DNA from: Liolophura sinensis
Taxonomy: Eukaryota; Mollusca; Polyplacophora; Chitonida; Chitonidae
Assembly (NCBI RefSeq): GCF_032854445.1
Contig: NC_088296.1
Span: 9,770,706 to 9,834,705, forward strand
Direction: 5' to 3'
DNA length: 64,000 nucleotides
How positions within the stretch are numbered: position 1 is the first letter of the stretch; each line of letters starts with the position of its first letter. This document shows positions 13,418 to 23,945 of the stretch, in pieces. Below the pieces are notes generated by a model that was given only the letters and a program-made list of their open reading frames with translations, ran no database searches and was not told the origin of the DNA. The position numbers and the translations under genes were made by a program.

Positions 13418-13540
13418 GTAATTTATTTATTTATTTATTAGTGTTTTACGCCTTACTCAAGAATAGTTCACATGTACGGTGGCGGCCAGCATTTACTTTG
13501 GGAAGAAACCGGGCAAAGCTTGGGAAAAAGACCTTTCGGG
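13418..13540 (-). mobile_element. SINE family B copy, antisense
   Basis: (ATTT)n tail complement, then GTGTTTTACGCCTTACTCAA, GGTGGCGGCCAGCATT and GAAACCGGGCAAAGC. Confidence 0.75.
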
Positions 13541-13849
13541 GGCTGGGCAGTGTTTAATGGCCTGTCAGCGGATTATATTTCAGTGTTTTGTTGACATGAA
13601 CTGTATATGAGTGTTTAAATTCTGACTCAGGCTTGAGGAACATCGTTTAATGCCATAGCCCTGGTACATATAACCAGCACCTGAAAATACATATTTCAAC
13701 ACTTCACTAAAATGTTTACATCAATTTGGAAGCAAATAAATTGTACCAGTAAGAATGCGTGTCATCGTGTTGCAACTGTAAAACAAAACATTTTCTTAAA
13801 AACACAACAATAAAAATATAAAGTATAAATTTTCTCTTTTTCAGAAACA

Positions 13850-16800
13850 ATGTCAATGGGCCGCCCGCTACAAGAGTTGCTTGTACTAGGCCTCGTTTTT
13901 GCAGCATCTTTGGGTATGTCTACACAATATGGACTATTTTCAGTATCTATAAAAGCAGTGAAACCATTGATCATTGTTATCTGGTATCGTGCATTTCTTG
14001 AAATTCAGTCATTTAACACCCTAAAAACCAAACTGCGCTTTCAAGTGCGCATGTCATATGCATGCTACTCTTCCAAACAGTAGTCAGTTTACATATAAGG
14101 CCAAATTGTATACCTTCTTCCAGGGGAATGGCCATTTGGGTCAATTTATTGATTTGATTGTTTTTTTTTACACCATACTCAAGAATATTTCACTTATACG
14201 ACTCTGGCCAGCATTATGGTAGAAGGAAACCGGGCAGAGCCGGGTAAGACCCATAACCATCCGCAGATTTCCAACGAACTGCCTGAGAGGATGCCAGCAT
14301 GAGCTGGACTTGAACTCACAACAACCACATTGGTAGGAGGCTCCTCAGTCATTGTGCTTTGCTGACAGAACATAATTTCAAGGACCAACAGACTCGACCA
14401 TGCTAGAAGTTTTTTTTCCGTTTAACAACTACGGCAAAATCAAGTATTATGGACGCGATGGTTTGCGATAGCCCTCCACCTAATTACACCCAAGCCCCCG
14501 CGAACTCGCAAGACCCCTGAAATGTTGATATGACTTATTAATGAATGTCGTATTTTACCGCCTTCAGCTGCGCCTGTGAGCCAGCACTGCACGAGTAACG
14601 CCGACTGCTCGGACCCAAACTCCTCCTGCCGACCCCACCGATGTGACTGGAAGATATGCCAGTGTAATGTACACTATGTCATCAACCGCCAAACAGACAT
14701 GTGTGAGAAAGGTATGTTCACTGTCGTCTTACATAACTGTGAACACTAATTGCCGTGGACTATTTTGGTGTCTCCTTTCATTGCTTGGTACGGAACCGAA
14801 AGTTTTTTTTATACTCTTTTTGGCCAGTAGAAAAAATGAATTTTCCAGATTTAGTAGCCAATGATAAATTATTATTTCAAATATTGGCCAAGTCGGGAAT
14901 GTCCCCGCGTTAGAAGAATGGCATCTATTGGCCAAGTCGGGAATATCCCCGCGTTAGAAGAATAGCATCTATTGGCGAAGTCGGGAATATCCCCGCGTTG
15001 GAAGAATAGCATCGATTGGCCAAGTCGGGAATATCCTCCTGTTAGAAGAATAGCATGTATTGGCCATGTTGGGAATATCCCCTTGTCAGAAGAATTGCAT
15101 CGATTAGCCAAGTCGGGAATATCCCCGCGTTAGAAGAATGAATCTTTTGGCCAAGTCGGGAATATCCCCGCGTTAGAAGAATGGCATCTTTTGGCCAAGT
15201 CGGGAATATCCCGTGTTAGAAGAATGGCATCTTTTGGCCAAGTCGGGAATATCCCGTGTTAGAAGAATAGCGTCTATTGGCCAAGTCGGGAATATCCCCG
15301 CGTTAGAATAATAGCATTTTATCCACTTTTTCAATGTCAAAATACAGAACATTCTTTAGTTTCCTGTCCTAGTGTCAAAAACTCCAGTTTTCTGCCACAG
15401 TGCCATATACGTCACGTAAAATTTTCAACGACTGCAGTTCTCGGGCACACTGCTATACCTCTCACAGTGTGAACGAGATCAACATTACTGGCGACAGTCA
15501 CTTTCTTCTGTCACACAGGAAACTTTTGTAGAGAAATCTTGAACAAAGATAAAGTCACTGGCTTCAGTGTGATGAGTCGGGTAGTGGTATCTGAAAGACA
15601 TGTCTCACGACCTTTGCACTTTTTTATTAATTGATACATAAAAGTCTTGAATTCAGTAGGTTTTTGAAGTCACTGGCCAAAGGCGGTGGTTTTACCCAGG
15701 CACATGTTTGGTTGACTAAGGGCTTTGAACCGCTATATACCGGCGTTTGTAGTGTAGTCCGGTACCGCTCAACCTTATTTTGTACCAACTCAAATTCCAA
15801 GAATGCGCAGTAAAACGTCAAAAAATGCTGAACATGTAAAAACATGTAAAATAGTTTACTTGTATATAAATCATAAAAGCAAATCTAACAAACAAACAAA
15901 CTCAAATCCTTGTATTTGTAGAAATAAACAGCATAAACTGGTATTATTCGTGCATGTGACTAAGGAATTCAATTCTGTTTTGTTCACCTCCAGCCAGTGT
16001 TATTGGTGACCCGTGTAACAAAACGAAGGACTGTTTGCCCAGGCATTCCATCTGCTCTGCCAACCACACCTGTGAGTGCGAGGTCAATTTTCTCTCCACT
16101 ATAGACTTGTTTTGGTGTATAAGTACCGCCCATGTTGCACTCGGTGACCTTTGCAACAAATTCAATAATTGCGGCATCGGAGCGGAGTGCAAGTCTGGAA
16201 CGTGTAGCTGTAAGCCATGGCACGGAGCGTGGACAGAGGATGAAAAGTGGGCGGGGTTACCGCAGTCCAAGTACATACAATGCCAGAACAAGAACTATAC
16301 TCTGAGTAAGTTGTCCCGGTAAATGGTACATAGAAATCATTGATAAACTGATATTTTACTTTAATGGAATGTCATTTGTATTTCAAGGTATTTCAAGGAG
16401 ATTTTGCGATAAATTTGACGATCTTCTGTATATTGCAGGGAGGAGTTGGGATGTTATGTGCTTGTACAACTTGGTATTTACATGTACAGCTTGATATGCA
16501 CATGCGCAGCTTGATGTGTATGTGTGTGTACAGCTTAATACGTACATGTACTGCTTGATATGTGCATTTACAGATTGATATGTACATGTACACCTTGATA
16601 TGTACATGCACAGCTTGATATGTTACACGTGCAGATTGATATGTACACGTACAGATTGATATGTACACGTACAGATTGATATGTACACGTACAGATTGAT
16701 ATGTACATGTGCAGATTGATATGTACACGTACAGCTTGATATGTACACGTACAGCTTGATATGTGCATGTACAGTTTGAGGTGTACACGTACAGCTTGAT

Positions 16801-17899
16801 AAGTGTATTTACAGCTTGATATGTACATGTTGGAAGATTAATGTGTACATGCACAGCCAAATGTGTACATGTACAGCATTGATATATACACGTACAGCTT
16901 GATGTGTACATGTACAGCTTGGTATGTAAATGTACAGCTTGATATGTACATGTACAGCTTGATATGTACATGTGGGCTTGATATGTGCCTGCACAGCTTG
17001 ATATGTACAATATACAGTTTGATATGCACATGTACAGCTTGACCCCGTGTAGCAAGCGGAGCAGCTTTGCGGTCTTTACACTAGCAGTGGCTTGCGGAAT
17101 ATTCTCCTAACCTCAGTTAGCACAGTACTCCTTTCCGGATCATGAGATCCAAGTTCAAATTCAGCAGTTCCTCACAACCTTTAAACTGTTACATTTTAGT
17201 AACGGTCGGCATAATGCCATTATACATGTAGTGACTATTGTGTCAAGCCCACCTACCGGGAGCGTGAATACCTGTATAGTGAGGTTTATATCTCAGCTGG
17301 GTGGATGAGACACTTGAGCTTTGTCTACTGAGGCATGCCATGATTATACCCCACAGCTACAAACTGGTGTGAGGGAAATTTCATCGGTGTGAGGGAAATT
17401 TCATCGGTGTAAGGGAAATTTTACTTGTACATATACTGTCCTCCAATAAACTCCAGCGCGGCGCATTGACCCAGGAGCCTGTCTCCAATGCAGTCGCTGT
17501 GAGTTCAAGTGCAACTCACGCTGGATTCTTCCTCGGTCGTCGTGGGTTTCCTCCCGTGCTTTAAAAAGTATGTAAAAAAATTAAAAAGTAAAAATAAGCA
17601 TAAGTGAAATAATTAAATCAATCATGCGGTAAATGTTCCATGGCTGTTGCAAATTATGTTGTGGTCATTAAGACATTTTGGTAGATCTTTTTTTTTTTAC
17701 TAGCTGTGCTAGTTCTTACAGATATATTCCTTTTAGGAATGGCAAACAGTATATTGCTAACATCATCATCATCACCAATTCCACGGGATAAAGAAAAAAA
17801 TACCACCGCATTTTAATTACATCATGTGTTGTGATAATCTATTTCTTTTCTTCTTCAGACGAATGTAATGGAGTAACATTTGTGCCTCCCAGTGGGTAA
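13850..17899 (+). CDS. EB-like gene 1: secreted cysteine-rich protein, 4 exons, 186 aa
   Basis: Exons: 13850-13913, 14568-14711, 15994-16305, 17859-17899. Each junction has GT-AG ends and phase 1. Exon 1 encodes a signal peptide (LLVLGLVFAASL) and has an acceptor just upstream (TTTTTCAG at 13844), so a 5' UTR exon exists. Exon 2 (144 bp) encodes a cysteine module of about 48 residues ending CEKG. Exon 3 (312 bp) encodes two further modules (GDPCNKTKDCLPRHS..., GDLCNKFNNCGIGAEC...). Exon 4 gives NECNG and then an early TAA at 17897-17899. The spacing resembles EB/EGF-like modules; the family name is my inference from cysteine pattern. The function is unknown; the product should be extracellular. 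The short end differs from gene 2, where this exon runs 46 codons, so either this is truncated or a phase 1 donor at 17892 (A|GTGGGT) leads to another exon. Introns 2 and 3 hold minisatellites. Confidence 0.75.
14147..14395 (-). mobile_element. SINE family B copy with head, antisense, in gene 1 intron 1
   Basis: Body complement (CACCATACTCAAGAATATTT, GGAAACCGGGCAGAGCC) followed by the complement of a tRNA-like head with GAGTTCAAGTCCAGC as B box on the minus strand. Confidence 0.7.
14883..15316 (+). repeat. 44-bp minisatellite, about 10 units, in gene 1 intron 2
   Basis: Unit core GGCCAAGTCGGGAATATCCC plus GCGTTAGAAGAATAGCATC. Copies of GTCGGGAAT or GTTGGGAAT recur every 43-45 bp, from about 14892 to 15287, with few substitutions, so it is young. 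Short open frames here are repeat artefacts. Confidence 0.95.
15317..15993. other. Remainder of gene 1 intron 2
   Basis: No recognised repeat or exon. Three short segments with ...CACTG.. and ...CTCC.. similarity hint at decayed tandem structure near 15350-15520, but this is weak. Confidence 0.3.
16470..17042 (+). repeat. 20-bp minisatellite, about 28 units, in gene 1 intron 3
   Basis: Unit CAGCTTGATATGTACATGTA. Each unit holds the palindrome TGTACATGTACA or a close variant. On the minus strand the unit has no stop in any frame, giving an artificial 220-codon frame with a 20-residue period. Confidence 0.96.
17367..17421 (+). repeat. 20-bp direct repeat, three units
   Basis: GGTGTGAGGGAAATTTCATC occurs nearly three times in a row, the last with GTAAGG. 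Confidence 0.85.
17445..17560 (+). mobile_element. SINE family B, head and 5' body, sense
   Basis: tRNA-like head (GCGCATTGACCCAGGAGCC, GAGTTCAAGTGCAACTC) followed by GGTCGTCGTGGGTTTCCTCC. This copy sets the sense direction of family B. Confidence 0.6.
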
Positions 17900-19149
17900 A
17901 ATCACCATTTTGTGTGCCATTGTGTTTTCCATTTGTGCCTTCGTTTCCCACATTTTTTTTGGTAAATTTCGCAAATTATGGTCAGTATTTTTATGGATAC
18001 AATACAATCGTTAAATAAATGTAAATCTCGGTTGAAATACAACATTCTTATCAAGCTTTATTTGACTCCACGGGCCACCGTAAGAAAGGCTTATCACGTG
18101 GTCACCTTCTAAATAAAATAGCCGGCAAAGGACAAGAGCATTTAAATATTCTCCGGGACTGCTGTCAATCATAATGAAAGTAACCATTAAGAGAAGGAAA
18201 ATTTTACCAAAGATGGTCGTAATTAAAGTGAACATAAAATCTGCTACCGCATATACATAGAATATATGATGTAGGACAGAGTTTCCATAGAAAAATATGT
18301 AAAAGTTTCCTGAATGTTTCGAATGTGGAGAAGATGAAATTCAACATTGGGATATGACACTGACGAACAATTCATTCCGAGTAACCATGTTGTAGAAGCC
18401 CTTATGAACTTGGCCAATCACTAGCGCTGAAAAGTGTCACGTGGCTATTGCGTCAAAAACCGAATTACCTCTCGATTGTCAGTGTGGTTTCCCACAGTAC
18501 ATAGACAGATAACGAAGCAACAAACTGAATTTTGCGGTTAGTTTAAGTGTTTAATTGGTACATTTTGGACCACACACTTATAAGCAGGTATCTGAGAACG
18601 GTTGCGTACATGTTGGGCAGGAGCTAGCAAGTAAACCGCCTCCAGAGGGTCATTGAGGGAAAAAAATATCGTGACTTTGCATTATTTTTCCTTGGATTAA
18701 TTATCAGAAATTAAAATCTGAATGTAAGACTGTGTTATAACAAGAAGGTTCTGCTATGTTGGGTAAATTCCCTGATGTTGATACAGCCAGCTAGGCCTAA
18801 TGCTTACACCTATGCAGGACGAGGACGAGCAGGACCGCTAAAACACGACACTCCTGTCCACGAACATCGCCCTGACCGTGTGCCAAACTTAAAGAAACAT
18901 TGGCCATATGAAAACGGAAGAGAGCTGATACTCTTTGGTTGGGTATCAGTCGTTTTTATTTGTATTTTCTCATTGTCACATTGTTCGATATCACTGGTAC
19001 GGGAGAGCTCCTAGGGTTTGTGACGTCACTCTAGACAGCTATAACATGGCAAAATGGCGTCACGAAATGAGCAGATAGGTACTGACGATTGTTTGCTATT
19101 TTTTTCTTGATAAGGGGTGTAGATTTTTAAAAATAATTTTAGAACATTT
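17900..19149. other. Downstream of gene 1, with an exon-like open segment
   Basis: At about 18791-19014 an open frame after ATACAGCCAG would continue gene 1 in phase 1 and contains a hydrophobic run (LILFGWVSVVFICIFSLSHC). It could be a membrane-anchor exon, but the acceptor is weak and overlapping frames are also open. A CRE palindrome lies at 19021-19028, just before a short ATG frame. Confidence 0.25.
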
Positions 19150-19262
19150 CACCGACCCACAGGTGGTCGTATGTGTTTCCCATCTGCCCAGTTTCCTCCC
19201 ACCATTACGCTGGCTGCCGTCGTATAAGTGTTGTTGAGTTTGGCGTAAAACACCAAGAAAAA
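19150..19262 (+). mobile_element. SINE family B 3' half, sense
   Basis: Contains GGTGGTCGTATGTGTTTCCC, GCTGGCTGCCGTCGTATAAG and GGCGTAAAACACCAAG. Confidence 0.75.
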
Positions 19263-19359
19263 AAAGCAAAATTATAGTTTAACATGATTTATCTTGAGAA
19301 GAGCATTGAGCATATCGGTTTAAGCGACAGTTAACACGTAAAAGTAAACAAGAACAGTG

Positions 19360-19660
19360 ACAAGACAACAGCGTAATAAGGGGAAATTTCCCCGGGTTCT
19401 GCCGGACTTTGTTCCAGCGTAATGCTGGCCGGCGTCGTGTAAGTGACATGACAACAGTGTAATAGGGGAAAATTTCCCCAGGTTCTGCCAGACCTTCTCC
19501 CACCATAATGCTGGCCTCCATCGTATAAGTGACATGACAACAGTGTAATAAGGGGAAATTTCCTCGGATTCTGCCAGACTCTCTTCCAGCGTAATGCTGG
19601 CCGCCGTCGTATAAGTGAAATATTCCTGAGAACGCCGGAAAACACCAATCCAGAAAAAAC
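19360..19660 (+). repeat. Three tandem ~85-bp units derived from SINE family B
   Basis: Units start near 19362, 19447 and 19532. Each runs GACAACAGTGTAATAAGGGG, TTCTGCC.GAC and GTAATGCTGGCC..CGTCG..TAAGTGACA. The last unit ends in the normal family tail (CCGGAAAACACCAATCCAG), so the body was amplified inside one SINE. Confidence 0.85.
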
Positions 19661-19734
19661 GTAACAAAATGCATGCCCCTTAGCATTTTGTTTTAAACAG
19701 AATTAAATAAACAAGTACACGCAGCTTAGCACCT

Positions 19735-19895
19735 TGGTTTAAACAGAATTAAGTAAACAAATGTAGGAATGATAGTTGCAAATCATTACACATCGCTAGT
19801 CCACAGTACCCAAAATACTATGTTCACATCACATTTAACATACAATCACATTAACACAATGCAAAGGCCTCCGAGATGTCTACCCGCTTAATATT
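19735..19895 (+). mobile_element. Repeat family C, 3' part
   Basis: Shares TCCACAGTACCCAAAATACT and ACATTTAACATACAATCACA with 41690-41770. Confidence 0.55.
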
Positions 19896-19904
19896 TGTAT
19901 ATTT

Positions 19905-20060
19905 TTTGGATTGATGTTTTACGATGTAAGCAAGGATATTTCACTTTTGAGACGATGGGCAGCATTGTGGTGGGAGAAAGCCTGAGAAGCGTCAGGGGAA
20001 AACCCAAGGCCATCTCCAGTCCCGCTTTATAACTTTCAATCGTGTTTCGGGCACCCATGT
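19905..20060 (-). mobile_element. SINE family B copy, antisense
   Basis: TTGATGTTTTACGATGTAAG, then GGTGGGAGAAAGCC and GGGGAAAACCCAAGGCCATC in family order. Confidence 0.65.
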
Positions 20061-20224
20061 ATACATCAATAGTTATCTCCAAGAAGCTGTCTGGCCACAA
20101 TACAGACATAGGGCCACTTTGACAAAACATCGTAAGTCATGTGTTTTTTTTTTTGTAAAAGACGTTATCTAGGTCTAAGACACGTCATTAGAGGAAAAAG
20201 TTACGAAAGATTGATTTACGAAGT

Positions 20225-20447
20225 TTTGTGAAAGTGGTCAATATTTCTATACATGCTACCTCACTCGAACGCAATACCTAAGACACCGAACATGACACAT
20301 TACATCGTCAAACAGTTTGTTGACACCGAATCGATCAGAGCTTGGCCTAAACCCTTGACCCCATGTACGCTGGACAGGAGTGCGGATTTTGAACAGGTTA
20401 TACCGGATTTGTCTGGCAAGAAAATCAATCAGTGTAAAAACAGTTGA
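20225..20447 (+). other. Exon-like open segment, unassigned
   Basis: An open frame from ATG 20253 to TGA 20445-20447 (64 codons; ends GKKINQCKNS) has mixed, protein-like composition, unlike the AT-rich surroundings. There is no convincing acceptor, partner exon or known domain, so it could be a decayed exon, a last exon, or chance. Confidence 0.2.
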
Positions 20448-20773
20448 ATGTTTAGAGTAGCTCTTTTCCTATATATCAGACTTGTTATAAACGTGTTACT
20501 GTTTGTGTTACAGTTTGTAAAAATCTGCATAAATCAGGTCGCATTATGACTCGTTATGGCCCCAAGTATTTACATTTCATAAACTACATTTATGCCAGCG
20601 TCATCTGTGCACATGTTAATGTTCAAAGTACATAAAGAAGTTCTTAGATTTATGAAGCCGATCGCAACATACCTTTTCCAAACTTTAGAAATATTTAAAC
20701 ACCATAAGTAACACAGGTACTATTCTCATATTAAGCTAAAGTCAATGAATTGAATTATTCCTATTCAACACAG
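20448..20773. other. Intergenic, nothing recognised
   Basis: AT-rich, no feature supported. Confidence 0.35.
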
Positions 20774-21130
20774 GAATGAGTGAGTGAGTGAATGAGTGCT
20801 TGGGGTTTAACGTCGTACTTTACAATTTTTCAGTCATATGACGACAAAAATATCCTTAGAGTGCTTGTTATGTGAATCCTTGTTGCAGGACGGATTTTCA
20901 CCGCTTTTTTATTTTGTGCGGCTTCACTGAGACGTCTTACTGAAGGCTAGTCAGCAGGCTCTCCACAGCCATTATACTGATACGGGTCAACCAGTCGTTG
21001 CGCTATCCCTTTCATGCTTAACGCCAAGCCGAGGAAATTACAAATTCCACCTTTAAGGTCTTAGGTGTGAATCGACCCAGGATTTACCCTGGACCTACCG
21101 CTCCTGAAGCGGACGCTCTACGTACTGGTA
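20774..21130 (-). mobile_element. SINE family A copy, antisense
   Basis: (GAGT)n, GCTTGGGGTTTAACGTCGTA, CAATTTTTCAGTCATATGAC, then the body and a head complement ending near GAAGCGGACGCTCTACG. The last head bases are altered. Confidence 0.85.
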
Positions 21131-21269
21131 GTAAATACATGAAAGTGAATTGAATGACATATATGGATATTTGCCAACAGTTTCTGGCGTAGCCTCAGGC
21201 TGGTTTCAGGCTGGTTATAGAAGCGGGTGATCCGCTCGAGAAAGTTACACTATCTTCTCATGAGAACGT

Positions 21270-21485
21270 ATTCATTTTTTTGATTGTAGCTTAACGCCAT
21301 ACTGAAGAATGTTTCAGTTATACAGCCAGTGCTATGGGTGGAGGAAACTGACTTTTAGTGACAGCTTTATTTATTTACTCCTTTATTCGACTGGTCTTTT
21401 CCCCATACTGTTTTACTTATACATCCACAGCCAGGATTTTGGTGGGAGGAAACCCGGCCGGGAGAAACCTCACGGCTACCCGTTG
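21270..21485 (-). mobile_element. SINE family B, rearranged antisense copy
   Basis: Two partial family B bodies in the same direction: 21285-21350 (TTAACGCCATACTGAAGAAT, GGGTGGAGGAAAC) and 21415-21485 (CAGCCAGGATTTTGGTGGGA, GGAAACCCGGCCGGG). Confidence 0.6.
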
Positions 21486-23384
21486 CTGAGTTAATACCAA
21501 AGCTTTACACGTGTGACGGAACAGATATCCACAGGATAATGACGGAAGGCAAGTGGTCTTCACCGAAAGTTAGACGGCGCAAAAAGACGACAAAAACACG
21601 GCTACGTGTACCTTATCGCATACGGATAAAAATACCATAACCCGAAAAGTTTGTGTTTGCATGCGAAGAATCTGCTGGTCCGCTGTTTCCCGTCTGAATT
21701 TGCAGATGCTTATGCTTAAACTTCTACTTTAAATTTTATTTCATTGCTTATCTTTTTAAAAAAAAAAATCACCAGATCGAAACAGAAGCAATAATATAAT
21801 CAAACAGAAGCAATAATTTAATATTAGTTTTGTTTAAAATTCATGACAGACTCTTTATGACTGAAGAATACTTCAAAATATTCGTATCCATACTGACGTG
21901 TATAACGGCAGATAGTCTTGTACTCACTCGGGAATGGCATGTTTACAACAGGTATGCACAGCAGAAGGTAATGACGTTTCGGTATCCGCATTTGTCTCAC
22001 AAACAGCCGTCTATAATCCTTTTTACGGACGAAACTAGCATTTGTGACCTGGATTCTTCATGTATCACAATAGGCAGATATTTGCAGCCACCGGGCTATT
22101 GTTACCATGTGTGCCTTCCATCCATATATATACTCAGGACACTTTGTTTGCCTTCTTCTCAATTAAAAAGAAGAAGTCTTCCAGGCTGAACAAAATAAAA
22201 ATTAACACGTTGCCCCATTTGTCACATTGATATTCCTGATTTGAAACAAAAGAAGAATGTAAATGATCGATTGATAAAGATAATGTGCGTAAACCATGGT
22301 AAATGTGAGAAAGATAATATTTTTTCCACATTTGTATCCCTGGTCTGTTTTCTTTTCACTCGCTTCCCAAATAGGGTTACGTTGTTTTAGTGATAAGCAA
22401 GAATAACGGACTGGGGGTTTCCACGTGATAGCAGTCCCTCAATCTATAGAGTATACGTGCATTTTTAAAGACTATTGAAAATTTTACACATACTCAAGAA
22501 TGGAAAATATATAATGATTTGTCATTTCACATCCTCCGTGGGGAGCGGAAATATGTTGATTTCTATAACTTAAAACTATTGTGTTATTGCATCGAATAAC
22601 ACATTTTAATCGTATAGATTTGAGAACGCGCTGATTTCCGCCATGTTTTATGCATGTACATATATCGGGATATATTACACACGTGACAGGATGGAAGATG
22701 GAACAAGTAATGTCGCAAACGGTTTTGCGTGACGACGTTGACGACGTTACTGGATGTAAATTCAATGGCTGCTGGACGTTATATGACTTGATTTCATCCA
22801 ATGAAAGGCAGAGAAACTTATACCAGATATAATAAAGGGTATTATGTCATATTCTTATCTTTCTGTATTCACAGGGCTGGGCGCTAAGCCACGCAACATG
22901 AAAACATAAGACTTTAGACCTTGTTTGTGTTGATAGTGTACTGTTTGTAGCCTGTGTGTATTTGTACAAGAACATCGAAGGTAAGGAAAAGAAGTCCCAT
23001 TCTTATCTCTGCACACATGTCTCTTCCGTCATAAACATTAGTGGAACAAACACTTTTAAAACTCACAACGCAAATATAAAAAATCACTTCTTAGGGACGC
23101 TGCTATGCACTTGTAGATACTTATGCTCATCATGGTGTGTACAAACTATGTCAGTCGTGCCAACAATCCTATGTAACTTGTCAAATTACAGCAAAGACAA
23201 ACATTAAATCGACATAATATAAATTGCTTTGCACTTTATTTCTGTGTCGTGGTTTGTAAACCAGACGGAGTTATAGTCGTTTGTACCCAGAGCTTATTTT
23301 CAAACCTCTGATCAGGTAAGTTTTAAATATCTGTGCATGAAATTTAAACTTTCTATTTACATTTTTATTTATTAACTTCTTTTT
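21486..23384. other. Intergenic, nothing firm
   Basis: No gene supported. After a good acceptor at 22874 (TTTCTGTATTCACAG) a very short phase 1 frame ends in TAA at 22909-22911, which could be a terminal exon, but nothing ties it to a gene. Confidence 0.3.
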
Positions 23385-23500
23385 TTTATTTTATTATTTA
23401 TTTATTTCATATAGCATCAGTGTTTAGCGTCATGCCCAGGAATATTTAACTGATATGCAGTGGTCAGCTTTATGGGTGGAAGAAACTACCGCCCTCCAAC
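23385..23500 (-). mobile_element. SINE family B, degenerate antisense copy
   Basis: TATTTATTTATTTCAT start, AGTGTTTAGCGTCATGCCCA, TGGGTGGAAGAAAC. Confidence 0.55.
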
Positions 23501-23824
23501 AGGTATGCTTGAAAACTATTTTGGCTTAAGGCATCAGCTTAGAAAGCATGCATTGCGATGTACAGTGATTCAGGCCTGATTTGTTCCACACTGAAACGTT
23601 ATTTTCAGTTAAATCTTCAGTTAGCAAGAGAGTGAAAAGAACAAAACTGGACAGTGTTGTTCACAGATTTTATGATAGTGATATAGAAATAGTTTTAAAA
23701 CAGCAAAACTTCGACTGGATTTGCGTTGATCGAATTTTTTTTTTGCGAAAAATTTCTGGCATAGCCTCTTTGATGCTGCGGTTTCATTTTTATTTTATGG
23801 AAGACATTCATTTTATTTATTTAT

Positions 23825-23945
23825 CTATTTGATTTGTGTTTTACGCCGTTCTAAAGAATATTTCACTTATACGGCAGCGACCAATATTATAGTGGGAGGA
23901 AAACCGGGCAGAGCCCAGGGGAAACCCACGACCATCCGCAGGGAC
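23825..23945 (-). mobile_element. SINE family B copy, antisense
   Basis: GATTTGTGTTTTACGCCGTT, GCAGCGACCAATATTATAGT, GGAAACCCACGACCATCCGC. It is close to the family consensus. Confidence 0.85.

Noticed and set aside
14883-15316. Regular direct repeats that resemble a CRISPR array
   Set aside because: Units are head to tail with no unique spacers, sit in a eukaryotic intron and have no cas-like genes nearby.
16393-17055. 220-codon minus-strand frame rich in Tyr, Cys, His and Ile
   Set aside because: It is the 20-bp minisatellite read through; several frames are open at once and the 20-residue period is just three units.
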